This document shows, one piece after another, positions 1 to 9,706 of a stretch of 64,000 bases of DNA. Positions within the stretch are counted from its first letter, which is position 1, and each line of letters begins with the position of its first letter. The stretch comes from Streptomyces sp. NRRL S-340 (GTDB lineage: Bacteria > Actinomycetota > Actinomycetes > Streptomycetales > Streptomycetaceae). The stretch lies in contig NZ_JOIY01000004.1 of the NCBI RefSeq assembly GCF_000720185.1, positions 124,001-188,000 of the forward strand, in the 5' to 3' direction. The position numbers and the translations under genes are program-made. The notes beneath the pieces are model-generated. The model saw only the letters and a program-made list of their open reading frames with translations, was not told where the DNA came from and did not search any database.

Positions 1-127
1 CGAACGTCTCCACGAGCAGCACGTGCCCGAAGCGGGTGCGTCCGCCGGTGAGCGAGTAGGGGCGCACGCGGGCGGGTTTTCGGTCCCCGCCGCGGACCGG
101 AAGCTGCTGCCGGGGCACACCGCTCAT
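1..127 (-). CDS. DUF742 protein (CvnC-type), 3' part missing
   Basis: Only the first 42 codons are inside the window; the gene runs off the left edge. The readable N-terminus contains the VRPYSLTGGRTR block that is characteristic of DUF742 proteins. Its ATG overlaps the TGA of the roadblock gene (ATGA), so the two are translationally coupled. In Streptomyces conservons the DUF742 protein (CvnC) follows the sensor kinase (CvnA) and roadblock protein (CvnB) and precedes a Ras-like GTPase (CvnD). The GTPase would lie outside the window. Assignment rests on the short motif plus context. Confidence 0.85.
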   Translation of the reverse strand, partial: MSGVPRQQLPVRGGDRKPARVRPYSLTGGRTRFGHVLLVETF

Positions 128-627
128 CGGGCACTCCCGGCCGAATCGGACTCCAGGGACTTGCGCAGCTCGCTGCGGAGTTCGGGCGTCAGAACGTGTC
201 CGGCGCGGCCCACGAAGAGCGCCATGTGGTACGCCACCACGCTCATGTCGCACTCCGCGGAGCCGTGCACGCCGAGCAGCGAACCGTCGCTGATCGACAT
301 CACGAACAGACTGCCCTCGTCCATCGCGACCATCGTGTGCTTGACCGCACCGGACTCCATCAGCCTGGCCGCCCCGGCGGTGAGGCTGCCGATGCCGGAG
401 ACGATGGTGGCGAGGTCGGCGGCGGAGCCGCGCGGCCCGGCCGGGGCCGCGGAGCGTGGCCTGCGGGCCTCGCTGTTGCGGCCGGGGTCGGAGGAGAGGA
501 GCAGGAGGCCGTCGGAGGAGACCACGGCGACCGATTCGATGCCGGGCACCTCCTCGACCAGATTGGTCAGCAGCCAGTGCAGGTTGCGGGCCTCACTGCT
601 CAGTCCGAAGGTGGTGGGCGCTGTCAA
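124..627 (-). CDS. Roadblock/LC7 domain protein (CvnB-type)
   Basis: A 167-aa soluble protein. It has the roadblock/LC7 pattern: an N-terminal helix (LHWLLTNLVEEVPGIESVAVVSSDGLLL), a central helix and a second beta sheet (GSLFVMSISDGSLLGVHG). Family members regulate small Ras-like GTPases, as MglB does for MglA. The start is a TTG that overlaps the TGA of the upstream sensor kinase (TTGA), preceded by GAGGAGG eight nt upstream, which supports this unusual start. An Arg/Ala/Pro-rich insert around residues 50-70 is extra to the core fold. It is the second gene of a conservon and is expected to act with the kinase above and the DUF742 protein below. Confidence 0.9.
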   Translation of the reverse strand: MTAPTTFGLSSEARNLHWLLTNLVEEVPGIESVAVVSSDGLLLLSSDPGRNSEARRPRSAAPAGPRGSAADLATIVSGIGSLTAGAARLMESGAVKHTMVAMDEGSLFVMSISDGSLLGVHGSAECDMSVVAYHMALFVGRAGHVLTPELRSELRKSLESDSAGSAR

Positions 628-3600
628 CTGCTTGCCTCCTCGACTGTGCCCCCCGTGGATTGCTCTGCTTGCGTGCGGGTGGCCGGCGTCGGCCGGCGGT
701 TCTGGGCGGTCTGGTCCGCGATCTCCGCCTCCACATCGCGGTAGCCGGCCTGGGCTCCTCGGCGGAAGCCGCCCAGGCGGCGGCGGAGTGCCTCGGCATC
801 CACCGAGCCGGTGCGCTGGCGCGGGGCTTGGGCGGGTGTGGTGATTCTGGGGGTGCGCTTGGGAAGACCCTTGGCGGTCAGGGTCTCTTCGGACGCCCGG
901 GCGTGCTCGGCGCCGTCCGGGTCCGGCTCCTCGTCACCGGCCGCACCGGGCGCGGGGGCCGCGTCCGGCGTAGGGGCGGGCGCGGGGGCCGCGCCGGGCC
1001 AGGGCGCCGGCTCGGGGGCCGGGGCGGGAGCGGGGCGTCCAGCGGGTGCGGGGGCCTGCTGGGAGGCGGCCTCCGTCGCGGGCGCCGCTCCCGGCCACGG
1101 CGCCGCCGTCCCGGACGCGGCGGACCCACCGGGCAGGGAGGACCCCCCGGGCGCGGAGACCGTCCCGGTCCCGGACGTCGTCCCGGACGCGGGAGCGAGT
1201 CCCGGCCAGGGCGCCGTCTCGGCCGCGGAGGCCGCCCCGGAGGGGGACGCCGTCCCGGACGCGGAGGCGTCCTGCGGTGCCGGTGCCGCCGGGTCGGGGT
1301 GGCGGCGTGCCGTCTCGTGCGGCGCGGCGGTGTCCCGGTCCCGGGCGGGCTCCTCGACGGCGCCCCGGTCCGCGGCCGGATCCGCCGCGGTGTCGCGGTC
1401 CGGCTCCCCGGCGGCGCCCCGGTCGCCGGCGGGCCCGGCGGGGGCGTCCCGGTCCGGAGCCGGGGTCGGGAGCAGCAGCTCCATCGTCGTCTCGGACGGG
1501 GACTCCTGCGGTGTCGTCTCCTGTGTGCCCTCGGCCGCCTCGGACTCCCGCACCGCCTGCTCCGCCAGGGCGACCAGCGGGTCCGCGCCGCCGTCCTGGG
1601 CGCGGGCGTGCAGCACGTTGGAGTTGGCCTCGGCGTCGGCGCCGGGGAGGGAGAAGGTGCCGGTGCCGCCCTCGCCGGGACCGGCCGCAGGGACCGCGGA
1701 CGCGGGGGCGGGGGCCAGCAGCGGCTGGGGGACGACGACGACGGCCGCCGTGCCGCCCTGCTTCTGCTCGCGCAACTGGACGCGCACGCCGTGCCGGTGA
1801 CCGAGGCGGGCCACCACGTACAGGCCGAGGCCCAGGTCCTTGGCGTCCTCCTCGCCGTCCTGGTGGTAGGCGGCGTCCGGGCCGGGGTCGGCGAGGCGGG
1901 CGTTGAGCCGGGTCAGCCGCTCCCCGTCCACGCCGATGCCCTCGTCCTGGACGGAGAGCATGATCTCGCCGTTCTCCAGGAGCCAGCCGGAGACCTCGAC
2001 GGGCCGGTCGGGCGGCGAGAAGGAGGTGGCGTTCTCCATGAGTTCGGCCAGCAGGTGGGAGAGGTCGTCGGCGGCGAAACCGGCCACGTGCGCGTGCGGG
2101 GGCAGCGCGGCGATGCGGACCCGTTCGTAGCGTTCGATCTCGCTGACCGCGGCGCGTACGACGTCGACCAGCGGGACCGGCCCGGCGTGCTGCTGCACGT
2201 GCTCGGTGCCGGCCAGCACGAGAAGGTTCTCGCTGTGCCGGCGCATCACCGTGGCGAAGTGGTCGAGTTTGAAGAGCGTGGCGAGGCGGTCGGGGTCCTG
2301 CTCGCGCTCCTCCAGGCTTTCGATGACGGTGAGCTGCCGCTCGACCAGGCCCAGGGTGCGCAGCGCCAGGTTGACGAAGGTGGAGCCGATGCCGGCCCGC
2401 ATCCGGTCCAGCCGCGCGGTCGCGTCGGCGAGTTCGGCGCGCAGTTCCTCGCGTGCGTCGGCCATCTTCTGCCGCTGGCCGACCAGGTGCTTGCGGTCGG
2501 CCTCCAGGGTGGCGACGCGCTCGGCGAGCGCGGCGGCCTGGGTGTGCAGGGCGTTGACGGACCGGACGACCTGGGCGTACTCGTCGTTGCGGCCGGTGAA
2601 GCGGATCGGTTCCTCGGCGGCGAGGTCCTCGGCACCGGCCAGGCGGGCGGAGCCCAGGCGCAGGACGGCCAGCGGCCGGGTGAGGGTGCGGGCCAGGGCG
2701 GTGGCGATGCCGACGGCGAGGAGCACGAGGGCACCGAGCAGGGCGATCCGCAGCTCCAGCGCGGTGACGTCGTCGTCGCGGAGTTTCGCCAGGTCCTTGG
2801 TGCGGTGGTCGTAGAGGGAGGACTCGGCGCCGCGCATCAGGTCGATCCGGGCCGTGAGGGCGGTGTCGGCCTTCTTGGCGCTGGTGGCCAGGTCGGAGTC
2901 GGACAGCGTCGGCTGGTCGGTGAGCTTGGCCAGGTAGGCGGTGGCCGAGTTGACCTCGGGACCGGTGACGGTGGAGTCGTAGGAGTCGCGGGCCGCCTCG
3001 GGCGCGGTCTCGCGGAACGCGGCGAGCGCGGCGTCGGAGCGGACCCGGGCCTGCTGGGCCGCGGCGCTGAGGGCGTCACGCAGCTTGGTGCCGGCCTTGG
3101 AGGAGTTGGTCGTCTCGGCCGGCACACCGGTGACGGGGTCGTAGACGGTCCGCGTGGTGTACGGCACGTTCAGGGCGGCGAGCAGCAGGCCGCGGGCGGC
3201 GGCGGCCTGCTGGACGGCGGTGTCCAGTTCGGCGAGGGCGTGCGCCCCGGAGCCGGCCCGCGGGGGCGTCCGCTCGGCCAGTTGCCCGGCGAGCCGGTGC
3301 AGTTCGGCGATGGTGGCGGAGTACGCCTGGTGGGCCTGGAGGGCGCTGCTCTGGCCGGTGAGCGCCGAGCGGCGCACGGCGGCGATGCCGTCGAGGTCCG
3401 TGCGCAGCCAGGCCGGCGTGCCGGGGTCGGCGCGCAGCTCGTCGACCTGGCGGTCCACGCGGGTGCTGCGCTGCTCGGAGGGCGCCTTGGACCTGGGGCG
3501 GCCGGCGGCGACGTAGGAGGTGACCTCGTCGCGTTCGTCGGCGAGGGAGTGGGCGAGGGCGAGGGCGTCCTGGGTCTGTCCGGCGAGGGTGACCAGGTGC

Positions 3601-3842
3601 TGCGAGTCGCTCAGCCGGCCGGAGGCGTCGATCACGCCGGGCGCGCCGGCGCCGGCCACGACGGCGGCCACGACGGCGACGGAGACGACGAGGCGGTTGC
3701 GTACGTGCGTGGGGCGGCCCTTGCCCACCGCCGTGGCGGGGGGGACGGCGGAGGGTGTGCCGGTCGTCCGCTCGGGTCCCTTCGCGGTGGCCGTCTGCTT
3801 GCCTGTGCGCCGAGGCCGCTTCTTCTGCACCGGTGCTCGCAT
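624..3842 (-). CDS. Conservon sensor kinase-like protein (CvnA-type)
   Basis: 1072 aa. A short basic N-terminus is followed by a membrane segment near residues 49-70 and an extracytoplasmic helical region of about 290 residues resembling nitrate/nitrite-sensor-type domains. A second membrane segment (about 366-388) follows, then a HAMP-like linker, a coiled coil and a HATPase_c domain (N box LLAELMENATSFSPP, G1 box DEGIGV, G2 block LGLGLYVV). I see no ordinary HisKA H-box with a phospho-acceptor His, which is typical of conservon kinases. The last 340 or so residues are Ala/Pro/Gly-rich and low in complexity, probably disordered. First gene of the conservon; TTGA overlap with the roadblock gene. 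Signal and output are unknown. Confidence 0.88.
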   Translation of the reverse strand: MRAPVQKKRPRRTGKQTATAKGPERTTGTPSAVPPATAVGKGRPTHVRNRLVVSVAVVAAVVAGAGAPGVIDASGRLSDSQHLVTLAGQTQDALALAHSLADERDEVTSYVAAGRPRSKAPSEQRSTRVDRQVDELRADPGTPAWLRTDLDGIAAVRRSALTGQSSALQAHQAYSATIAELHRLAGQLAERTPPRAGSGAHALAELDTAVQQAAAARGLLLAALNVPYTTRTVYDPVTGVPAETTNSSKAGTKLRDALSAAAQQARVRSDAALAAFRETAPEAARDSYDSTVTGPEVNSATAYLAKLTDQPTLSDSDLATSAKKADTALTARIDLMRGAESSLYDHRTKDLAKLRDDDVTALELRIALLGALVLLAVGIATALARTLTRPLAVLRLGSARLAGAEDLAAEEPIRFTGRNDEYAQVVRSVNALHTQAAALAERVATLEADRKHLVGQRQKMADAREELRAELADATARLDRMRAGIGSTFVNLALRTLGLVERQLTVIESLEEREQDPDRLATLFKLDHFATVMRRHSENLLVLAGTEHVQQHAGPVPLVDVVRAAVSEIERYERVRIAALPPHAHVAGFAADDLSHLLAELMENATSFSPPDRPVEVSGWLLENGEIMLSVQDEGIGVDGERLTRLNARLADPGPDAAYHQDGEEDAKDLGLGLYVVARLGHRHGVRVQLREQKQGGTAAVVVVPQPLLAPAPASAVPAAGPGEGGTGTFSLPGADAEANSNVLHARAQDGGADPLVALAEQAVRESEAAEGTQETTPQESPSETTMELLLPTPAPDRDAPAGPAGDRGAAGEPDRDTAADPAADRGAVEEPARDRDTAAPHETARRHPDPAAPAPQDASASGTASPSGAASAAETAPWPGLAPASGTTSGTGTVSAPGGSSLPGGSAASGTAAPWPGAAPATEAASQQAPAPAGRPAPAPAPEPAPWPGAAPAPAPTPDAAPAPGAAGDEEPDPDGAEHARASEETLTAKGLPKRTPRITTPAQAPRQRTGSVDAEALRRRLGGFRRGAQAGYRDVEAEIADQTAQNRRPTPATRTQAEQSTGGTVEEASS

Positions 3843-4251
3843 TCCTGTACTCGTGTACTCATGGGCCCGGGTGGCGCCTCGTCAGCTGGTGCGACTGGTG
3901 CGTCCACCCTCCCCCGGGCTCCCGCCGTCCGTGTGGCGCGAGCAGGGGGCCTGCATCGGTCTCCGACCCTCCCAGTGCCGGTGGGCAGTGGTCCCGCATC
4001 GTCCGACCGGCCACCCGAAGGAGTGAACATCGGAGGGGAGTTGGCGGGCAAGTTCCTCCGGCGAGTGCCAGGGTGCCGTACGGCGGGCCGGTTGGACGTC
4101 GGCGGCAGGCTTTGGCAGGATTCGCCGCCACGCCTTCCCGGAGTGCTCCAATCCGCCTCAAATCAGGCGCCTGACCTGCGACCCTGCGTCAATTCCAAGG
4201 CGGATGGCCTCCTTTGGCGGATCATGTGAAGGCCTGGTGCAGACTGGCCGG
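3843..4251. other. Divergent intergenic region
   Basis: About 410 bases between the divergent conservon and the PP2C-like gene. It must hold promoters for both directions. On the right, a CAGACT hexamer at 4240-4245 lies six nt before the ATG at 4252, the spacing of a leaderless start. Directly left of the conservon start there is a short repeat of GTACTCGTGTACTC type. I see no supported gene here. Confidence 0.5.
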
Positions 4252-5037
4252 ATGCGAACTGAGGTTGTTTCGGAGCCGGGTCTGCCCGATCACCCGAACG
4301 AGGACTTCGCCGCCTTCGCCCTGCCCGCCGACGGGCAGGGCGGGTGCCTGGTCGTCCTGGACGGGGTGACCCCGCCGCGGGAGACGGGGTGTCTGCATTC
4401 GGTCCCCTGGTTCACCTCCAGGCTCGGCGGCGGACTGCTGGAACTGACCGTTTCGCGGCGAGATCTGACACTTGCGGAGGCCCTCGCGCGCACGATCCAC
4501 GGCACCGCGGAGGCTCACTCGCTCACCTGTGACCTTTCTCACCCCCGCACGCCGCAGGCAACCGTGGTGGCCGTACGGTGGTCCGCCGGTTCGGTCGAGT
4601 ACCTGGTCCTGTCCGACTCGGCGCTCCTGCTGGAGTCGCCCGACGGCCTGGTCACCCCGGTCCTGGACGACCGGCTGGCCCGGCTGCCGCGCGCCGCGCT
4701 GGCCACGGACGCGCTGGTCGACGCCACCCTGCGCAACAAGGAGGGCGGCTTCTTCACCGCCGCGGCCGACCCCTCGGCGGCGGAGCGGGCGGTGACGGGC
4801 ACCGTGCCGCGTTCCCGGGTCCGGGCCCTGGCGGCGCTCACCGACGGGGCGGCGCGCTGGGTGGAGAAGTTCGGCGAGGGCGACTGGGCCCAGTGCTTCG
4901 CCCTCCTGCGCAAGGAGGGGCCGCAAGCCCTGGTGGACCGCGTACGTCTGCTGGAACGCGCCGACCGCGAGGAACGGACGCGTCTCGGCCGCAGCAAGAC
5001 CCACGACGACGCGACGGCGGCGTTCGCGGAGCTGTGA
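4252..5037 (+). CDS. PP2C-like phosphatase domain protein
   Basis: 261 aa from the ATG at 4252. The short conserved blocks fit a divergent PP2C (PPM) fold: HPNEDFAA near the N-terminus, VVLDGV (metal-binding Asp-Gly), VEYLVLSDSALLL and LAALTDGAARW (second metal-binding Asp). No other domain is visible and there is no signal peptide. Known relatives dephosphorylate Ser/Thr residues in regulatory proteins, but the partner here is unknown. An upstream in-frame ATG at 4204 would add 16 poorly conserved-looking residues. I prefer 4252 because CAGACT lies six nt upstream, suggesting a leaderless mRNA. Stand-alone gene. Confidence 0.7.
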   Translation: MRTEVVSEPGLPDHPNEDFAAFALPADGQGGCLVVLDGVTPPRETGCLHSVPWFTSRLGGGLLELTVSRRDLTLAEALARTIHGTAEAHSLTCDLSHPRTPQATVVAVRWSAGSVEYLVLSDSALLLESPDGLVTPVLDDRLARLPRAALATDALVDATLRNKEGGFFTAAADPSAAERAVTGTVPRSRVRALAALTDGAARWVEKFGEGDWAQCFALLRKEGPQALVDRVRLLERADREERTRLGRSKTHDDATAAFAEL

Positions 5038-5456
5038 GCGGGGGCGCGGCCCACCCGACGGTGAGGGGGCATCCCGCCGACCGGTGAGAGGGCGGGGCCG
5101 GCGAGCGGTGGCGCGGCGCCCGGGCTGCGGGCGGCGCCAGGCGGTGCCGCCCTGGCAGCGTCACGCGTGGCGGCGTGGGCCGGTCGTGTCACTCGCGGCG
5201 CAGGACGCGTGATGGCACCCCACCGGACCACTCAGCGCACGAGGGCCGATGGCCCCCCGCGGGGCCACTCACGGCGCACGACGGCCGATGCCATGGCGCC
5301 GGGCCCCTCACGGCGCGGGGCCGGCGCTGTCACTTCACCGTGCCGCTCCCGGGGCGACGCGGGCGGCGCCAGGGGGTCTCCCCCTCACTCACGGCCCGGG
5401 GCCGGTGTCACCCGGTCGTGTCACGCGCGGCGCGAGGTCGTGTCACTCCGGCCGTG
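5038..5456. repeat. Intergenic region with degenerate CACTCACGGC repeats
   Basis: About 420 non-coding bases between convergent genes. From about 5185 onward the core CACTCACGGCGCG (variants CACTCGCGGCGC, CCCTCACGGCGC, CACTCACGGCCC, GTCACGCGCGGCGC) recurs five or six times at irregular 30-50 base spacing, often followed by GGCCGGTG or GTGTCAC. The region reads like an expanded, decayed tandem repeat. It could form several hairpins and may serve as a terminator for both neighbours. No gene is supported. Confidence 0.5.
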
Positions 5457-5960
5457 TCAGTTCTCGTGTTTCTCCATGACACCGTTCAGCTCGTGCAGCA
5501 GGCGGGCCAGTTCGGCGACCTCGCGGCGGTCCCAGTGGTCGAGCTGTCTGACGTAACGTCCCCGCCGGGCATCGCGCACCTTGCCGACCCGGCGGCGGCC
5601 GTCGTCGGTGAGCGCGATCAGCCAGGCCCGCCCGTCCGCGGGGTCCGGCTCGCGCGCGACGAGCCCCAGCTCCTCCAGGGCGCGCAGCTGACGGGACATC
5701 GTGGCCTTGCCGACGCCGATGTAGGCGGCGAGTGCCGTGGCGCGCTGGCTGCCGCACTCGTCCAGCCGGACCAGCAGTCCGTACGCCGAGGACTCCAGTT
5801 CCGGGTGCACCTCACGGGCCATCTCGGCCTGGCTGGCCCGGGCGCGCCGCAGCAGTACGGTCATCTCCCGTTCCAGGGAGAGGAACTCGCGGTCCACACC
5901 ACCGGGCGCCGCGGCGCCGGGCTCGGCGGGCCGCTGCTCGCCCTTCGCGTCTTCGTGCAC
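5457..5960 (-). CDS. MarR-family transcriptional regulator
   Basis: 167 aa winged-helix regulator. The central region LSAYG-like helix (ELESSAYGLLVRLDE), recognition helix (ATALAAYIGVGKATMSRQLRALEELGLV) and wing (REPDPADGRAWLIALTDDGRRR) are the standard MarR pattern; the DGRAW/D-R motif in the wing is conserved. Starts with GTG preceded by AGGGG at a good distance. MarR proteins usually bind a palindrome in their own promoter and respond to small phenolic or oxidant ligands. No obvious divergent target lies beside it; the muramidase gene 280 bp away reads in the opposite direction and could be one. Confidence 0.88.
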   Translation of the reverse strand: MHEDAKGEQRPAEPGAAAPGGVDREFLSLEREMTVLLRRARASQAEMAREVHPELESSAYGLLVRLDECGSQRATALAAYIGVGKATMSRQLRALEELGLVAREPDPADGRAWLIALTDDGRRRVGKVRDARRGRYVRQLDHWDRREVAELARLLHELNGVMEKHEN

Positions 5961-6240
5961 GTCAACCCCTGCCTGGAGTGTCGCCGGTCCTGAAAGTTTC
6001 CGCCGCTCGCCGCCATCGCCGCAGCTTGGTCAGTATTTCGCAGGCGTAGACCAACGGCGGACTCCGGGCCCCCTTCCCAGAGTCGTTCTACGTGCGTAGC
6101 GTCTTGCCCAGGCACTGAATGGCATGCCCACGCCATCGGACTCCCCGGCGGGTCTCCCCAGGCCCGCGCTCCCCTCGTGCGACCGTGGGCCATGCCCGCG
6201 TTTCCCCCCACCGAGCACCACCGAACTTCGGAGGCACGTG

Positions 6241-7089
6241 ATGCCCGTGCACAGATCCGGAACGGCCCGCATGCGGCGGCTGACCGCCGCGGGAGTCCTG
6301 CTCGCGGCGTTCTCCTTCTTCCTCACCAGCCCCTCCTCGGCCGACACAGGCGCCGGCAGCGGCGCCGCCGACGGCACCACGCCCGCCCGCGGCTCCGCCT
6401 ACATGGGCATGGGCGTCGCGGCGCACGACGGCCGCAGCGGCACGCCCACGACGGACTCCGCCACCCAGACCGAGGGCGTCGACGTCAGCGGCTACCAGGG
6501 CAACGTCGCCTGGTCCACCCTGTGGAACAGCGGGGTGCGCTGGGCGTACACGAAGGCGACCGAGGGGACGTACTACACGAACCCCTCCTTCACCCAGCAG
6601 TACAACGGCTCCTACAACATCGGGATGATCCGCGGTTCGTACCACTTCGCCACCCCGGACACCACCAGCGGCGCGACCCAGGCCAACTACTTCGTCGACC
6701 ACGGCGGCGGCTGGTCCAAGGACGGCAAGACCCTGCCGGGCGCACTCGACATCGAGTGGAACCCCTACGGCGCCGCCTGCTACGGCAAGTCCACGAGCGC
6801 GATGGTCAGCTGGATCGCCGACTTCCTCAACACCTACAAGGCGCGCACCGGCCGTGACGCCGTGATCTACACGGCCACCAGCTGGTGGACCCAGTGCACC
6901 GGCAACTACGGCGGCTTCGCCTCCAGGAACCCGCTGTGGATCGCCCGGTACGCCTCGACGGCGGGGACGCTCCCGGCCGGCTGGAGCTACTACACGATGT
7001 GGCAGTACACCTCGTCCGGCCCGACCGTCGGTGACCACGACAAGTTCAACGGCGCGCTGGACCGGGTGCAGGCCCTGGCCAACGGCTGA
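6241..7089 (+). CDS. Secreted GH25 lysozyme (muramidase)
   Basis: 282 aa. N-terminal signal peptide with arginines, a hydrophobic core (LTAAGVLLAAFSFFL) and an Ala-containing cleavage region near residue 35; then a flexible stretch and one GH25 domain. Motifs of the family are present: EGVDVSGYQGNV at the domain start, YTKATEG, GSYHFA and the catalytic pair region GALDIEWNP. The enzyme cleaves the beta-1,4 bond between MurNAc and GlcNAc in peptidoglycan, like the Streptomyces enzyme cellosyl. An earlier in-frame ATG at 6124 was rejected because GGAGG lies just before 6241 and the signal peptide begins there. Ends in a strong terminator shared with lon. Confidence 0.93.
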   Translation: MPVHRSGTARMRRLTAAGVLLAAFSFFLTSPSSADTGAGSGAADGTTPARGSAYMGMGVAAHDGRSGTPTTDSATQTEGVDVSGYQGNVAWSTLWNSGVRWAYTKATEGTYYTNPSFTQQYNGSYNIGMIRGSYHFATPDTTSGATQANYFVDHGGGWSKDGKTLPGALDIEWNPYGAACYGKSTSAMVSWIADFLNTYKARTGRDAVIYTATSWWTQCTGNYGGFASRNPLWIARYASTAGTLPAGWSYYTMWQYTSSGPTVGDHDKFNGALDRVQALANG

Positions 7090-7137
7090 GCCGCGGCCGG
7101 CGGCCCACCCGCCCCCGTACGCGGGCAGACGTACGCG

Positions 7138-7187
7138 GCAGGGTGAAGGCCCGGGCCTCCCTCACGGGACCCGGGCCTTCACCCTGC
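7138..7187. terminator. Bidirectional terminator between muramidase gene and lon
   Basis: Perfect 18-bp inverted repeat (arm GCAGGGTGAAGGCCCGGG at 7138-7155, complement at 7170-7187) with a 14-nt loop, placed between two converging genes. No U tract, as usual in Streptomyces. Confidence 0.9.
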
Positions 7188-7200
7188 CCGGCAGCGTCCG

Positions 7201-9624
7201 TCACGCCGCTGCCGGAACCTCCGCCTCCGCGCCGTTCACGGCCGGTGCGAGGGCCAGTTCCAGGACCTGGCGGACGTCGGTGACGGCGTGGACGTCGAGC
7301 TTGTCCAGCACCTCGGCGGGGACGTCGTCCAGGTCGGGTTCGTTGCGCTTGGGGATGATCACGGTCGTCACGCCCGCCCGGTGCGCGGCGAGCAGCTTCT
7401 GCTTGACGCCGCCGATGGGCAGGACCCGCCCGGTCAGCGACACCTCGCCGGTCATCGCCACGTCCGTGCGGACCAGACGGCCGGACAGGAGCGAGGCCAG
7501 GGCGGTGGTCATCGTGACGCCCGCGCTCGGTCCGTCCTTCGGCACCGCGCCCGCCGGGAAGTGGATGTGCACGCCCCGGTCCTTCAGATCGCCCACCGGC
7601 AGTTCCAGCTCGGCGCCGTGGCTGCGCAGGAAGCTGAGCGCGATCTGCGCGGACTCCTTCATCACGTCACCGAGCTGACCGGTCAGGGTCAGGCCCGCCG
7701 CGCCCGTCTCGGGATCCGCGAGGGACGCCTCGACGTACAGCACGTCGCCGCCCGCGCCGGTGACCGCGAGGCCGGTGGCCACCCCCGGCACGGCGGTCCG
7801 GCGCTCGGCCGGGTCCTGGGCGGACTCCGGCACGTGGTGCGGCCGGCCGATCAAACCCCGCAGATCGCCCTCGGTGACGGTGAACGGCAGCTCCCGCTCC
7901 CCCAGCTCGTGCTGGGCCGCCACCTTGCGCAGCAGCCGCGCGACGGACCGCTCCAGGGTGCGCACCCCGGCCTCGCGGGTGTACTCGCCCGCGAGCTTGC
8001 GCAGCGCGTCCTCCTCGATCGTGACCTCGTCCTTGTCGAGACCGGCCCGCTCCAGCTGGCGCGGGAGCAGGTGGTCGCGGGCGATGACGATCTTCTCGTC
8101 CTCGGTGTAGCCGTCCAGTCGCACGATCTCCATACGGTCGGCGAGGGCCTCCGGGATTGCCTCCAGGACGTTGGCGGTGGCCAGGAAGACGACGTCCGAC
8201 AGGTCCAGCTCGACCTCCAGGTAGTGGTCCCGGAAGGTGTGGTTCTGCGCGGGGTCCAGGACCTCCAGCAGGGCCGCGGCCGGGTCGCCCCGGAAGTCGG
8301 AGCCGACCTTGTCGATCTCGTCGAGCAGGACCACCGGGTTCATCGACCCGGCCTCCTTGACGGCGCGCACGATGCGACCCGGCAGCGCGCCGACGTAGGT
8401 GCGCCGGTGGCCGCGGATCTCCGCCTCGTCCCGGACACCGCCGAGGGCGACGCGGACGAACTTGCGGCCCATCGCGTGGGCCACGGACTCGCCCAGGCTG
8501 GTCTTGCCGACGCCGGGCGGGCCGACCAGGGCGAGCACGGCACCGCCGCGGCGGCCGCCGATCACGCCGAGGCCGCGGTCGCTGCGGCGCTTGCGCACCG
8601 CCAGGTACTCGGTGATCCGCTCCTTCACGTCCTGCAGGCCCGCGTGCTCGGCGTCCAGGACCGCACGGGCGCCCTGGATGTCGTAGACGTCCTCGGTCCG
8701 CTCGTTCCACGGCAGTTCCAGGACGGTGTCCAGCCAGGTGCGGATCCAGGAGCCCTCGGGCGATGCGTCGGAGGCGCGCTCCAGCTTGTCGACCTCCTTG
8801 AGCGCGGCCTCGCGGACCTTGCCGGGAAGGTCGGCGGCCTCGACGCGGGCGCGGTAGTCGTCGCTCTCCTCGCCCTCGCTCTCGCCGTTCAGGTCGCGCA
8901 GTTCCTTGCGGACGGCCTCCAGCTGACGGCGCAGCAGGAACTCGCGCTGCTGCTTGTCGACGCCTTCCTGGACGTCCTTGGCGATGGTCTCGGCGACGTC
9001 CTGCTCGGCGAGGTGGTCGCGCAGCTGGCGGGTGGCGAGCCGGAGTCGGGCCACCGGCTCGGCGGTCTCCAGCAGCTCGATCTTCTGTTCGGTGGTCAGG
9101 AACGGCGAGTAGCCGGAGTTGTCGGCGAGCGCGGAGACGTCGTCGATGGCCTGGACACGGTCGACGACCTGCCAGGCGCCGCGCTTGCGCAGCCAGGCGG
9201 TGGCGAGGGCCTTGTACTCCTTGACCAGTTCGGCGACCTGGCCGGGCAGCGGGTCCGGCACGCTCTCGTCGATCCGCGTGCCCTCGACCCACAGCGCGGC
9301 GCCCGGCCCGGTGGTCCCGGCGCCGATGCTCACCCGGCTCCGGCCGCGGATCAGCGCGCCCGGATCGCCGTCGGCCAGCCGGCCGACCTGCTCGACCGTG
9401 CCCAGCACACCCGTCTTCGCGTACGTGCCCTCGATGCGTGGCACCAGCAGCACCCTGGGCTTCCCGGGCTCCGACCTGGCGGCGGCCTGCGCGGCCTCCA
9501 CCGCGGCCCGCACCTCGGAATCACTCAGGTCCAGCGGCACCACCATGCCGGGCAGCACGACCTCGTCGTCGAGCGGCAGCACAGGCAGGGTGAGCGGTGT
9601 GAACGCCGTGGACTCAGCAGCCAT
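7201..9624 (-). CDS. lon: ATP-dependent protease Lon
   Basis: 807 aa, the normal length of bacterial LonA. Order: N-terminal substrate-binding domain, coiled region, AAA+ ATPase with Walker A ([13 protein letters not shown]) and Walker B ([10 protein letters not shown]), then a serine protease domain with the catalytic block [10 protein letters not shown] (Ser) and a Lys further on in the PIGGVKQK region. It degrades misfolded and regulatory proteins in the cytoplasm. The ATG at 9624 is chosen over an upstream start at 9645 because GGGGAG sits six nt before it. A HAIR operator lies immediately upstream, which predicts HspR heat-shock control. Confidence 0.97.
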   Translation of the reverse strand: MAAESTAFTPLTLPVLPLDDEVVLPGMVVPLDLSDSEVRAAVEAAQAAARSEPGKPRVLLVPRIEGTYAKTGVLGTVEQVGRLADGDPGALIRGRSRVSIGAGTTGPGAALWVEGTRIDESVPDPLPGQVAELVKEYKALATAWLRKRGAWQVVDRVQAIDDVSALADNSGYSPFLTTEQKIELLETAEPVARLRLATRQLRDHLAEQDVAETIAKDVQEGVDKQQREFLLRRQLEAVRKELRDLNGESEGEESDDYRARVEAADLPGKVREAALKEVDKLERASDASPEGSWIRTWLDTVLELPWNERTEDVYDIQGARAVLDAEHAGLQDVKERITEYLAVRKRRSDRGLGVIGGRRGGAVLALVGPPGVGKTSLGESVAHAMGRKFVRVALGGVRDEAEIRGHRRTYVGALPGRIVRAVKEAGSMNPVVLLDEIDKVGSDFRGDPAAALLEVLDPAQNHTFRDHYLEVELDLSDVVFLATANVLEAIPEALADRMEIVRLDGYTEDEKIVIARDHLLPRQLERAGLDKDEVTIEEDALRKLAGEYTREAGVRTLERSVARLLRKVAAQHELGERELPFTVTEGDLRGLIGRPHHVPESAQDPAERRTAVPGVATGLAVTGAGGDVLYVEASLADPETGAAGLTLTGQLGDVMKESAQIALSFLRSHGAELELPVGDLKDRGVHIHFPAGAVPKDGPSAGVTMTTALASLLSGRLVRTDVAMTGEVSLTGRVLPIGGVKQKLLAAHRAGVTTVIIPKRNEPDLDDVPAEVLDKLDVHAVTDVRQVLELALAPAVNGAEAEVPAAA

Positions 9625-9646
9625 GATCTCCCCTTCGGCAGTCAAG

Positions 9647-9665
9647 TTGAGCTATGCCGACTCAA
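9647..9665 (-). promoter_or_regulatory. HAIR element (HspR operator) of lon
   Basis: TTGAG-N9-CTCAA, here TTGAGC-TATGCCG-ACTCAA. This matches the core of the HspR-associated inverted repeat CTTGAGT-N7-ACTCAAG with the right spacing, 22 bases upstream of the lon ATG. HspR is a repressor of dnaK, clpB and lon in Streptomyces. Outer bases differ from consensus, so strength may be reduced. Confidence 0.85.
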
Positions 9666-9706
9666 TGCACGAGCGGGGCCGATTGTTCCCAGGCGGCTGT
9701 TCGCCG

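Noticed and set aside
456..4229. Very long plus-strand open frame (1257 codons)
   Set aside because: Shadow of the CvnA gene on the other strand; extreme Gly/Arg composition and no domain. High GC makes such frames common.
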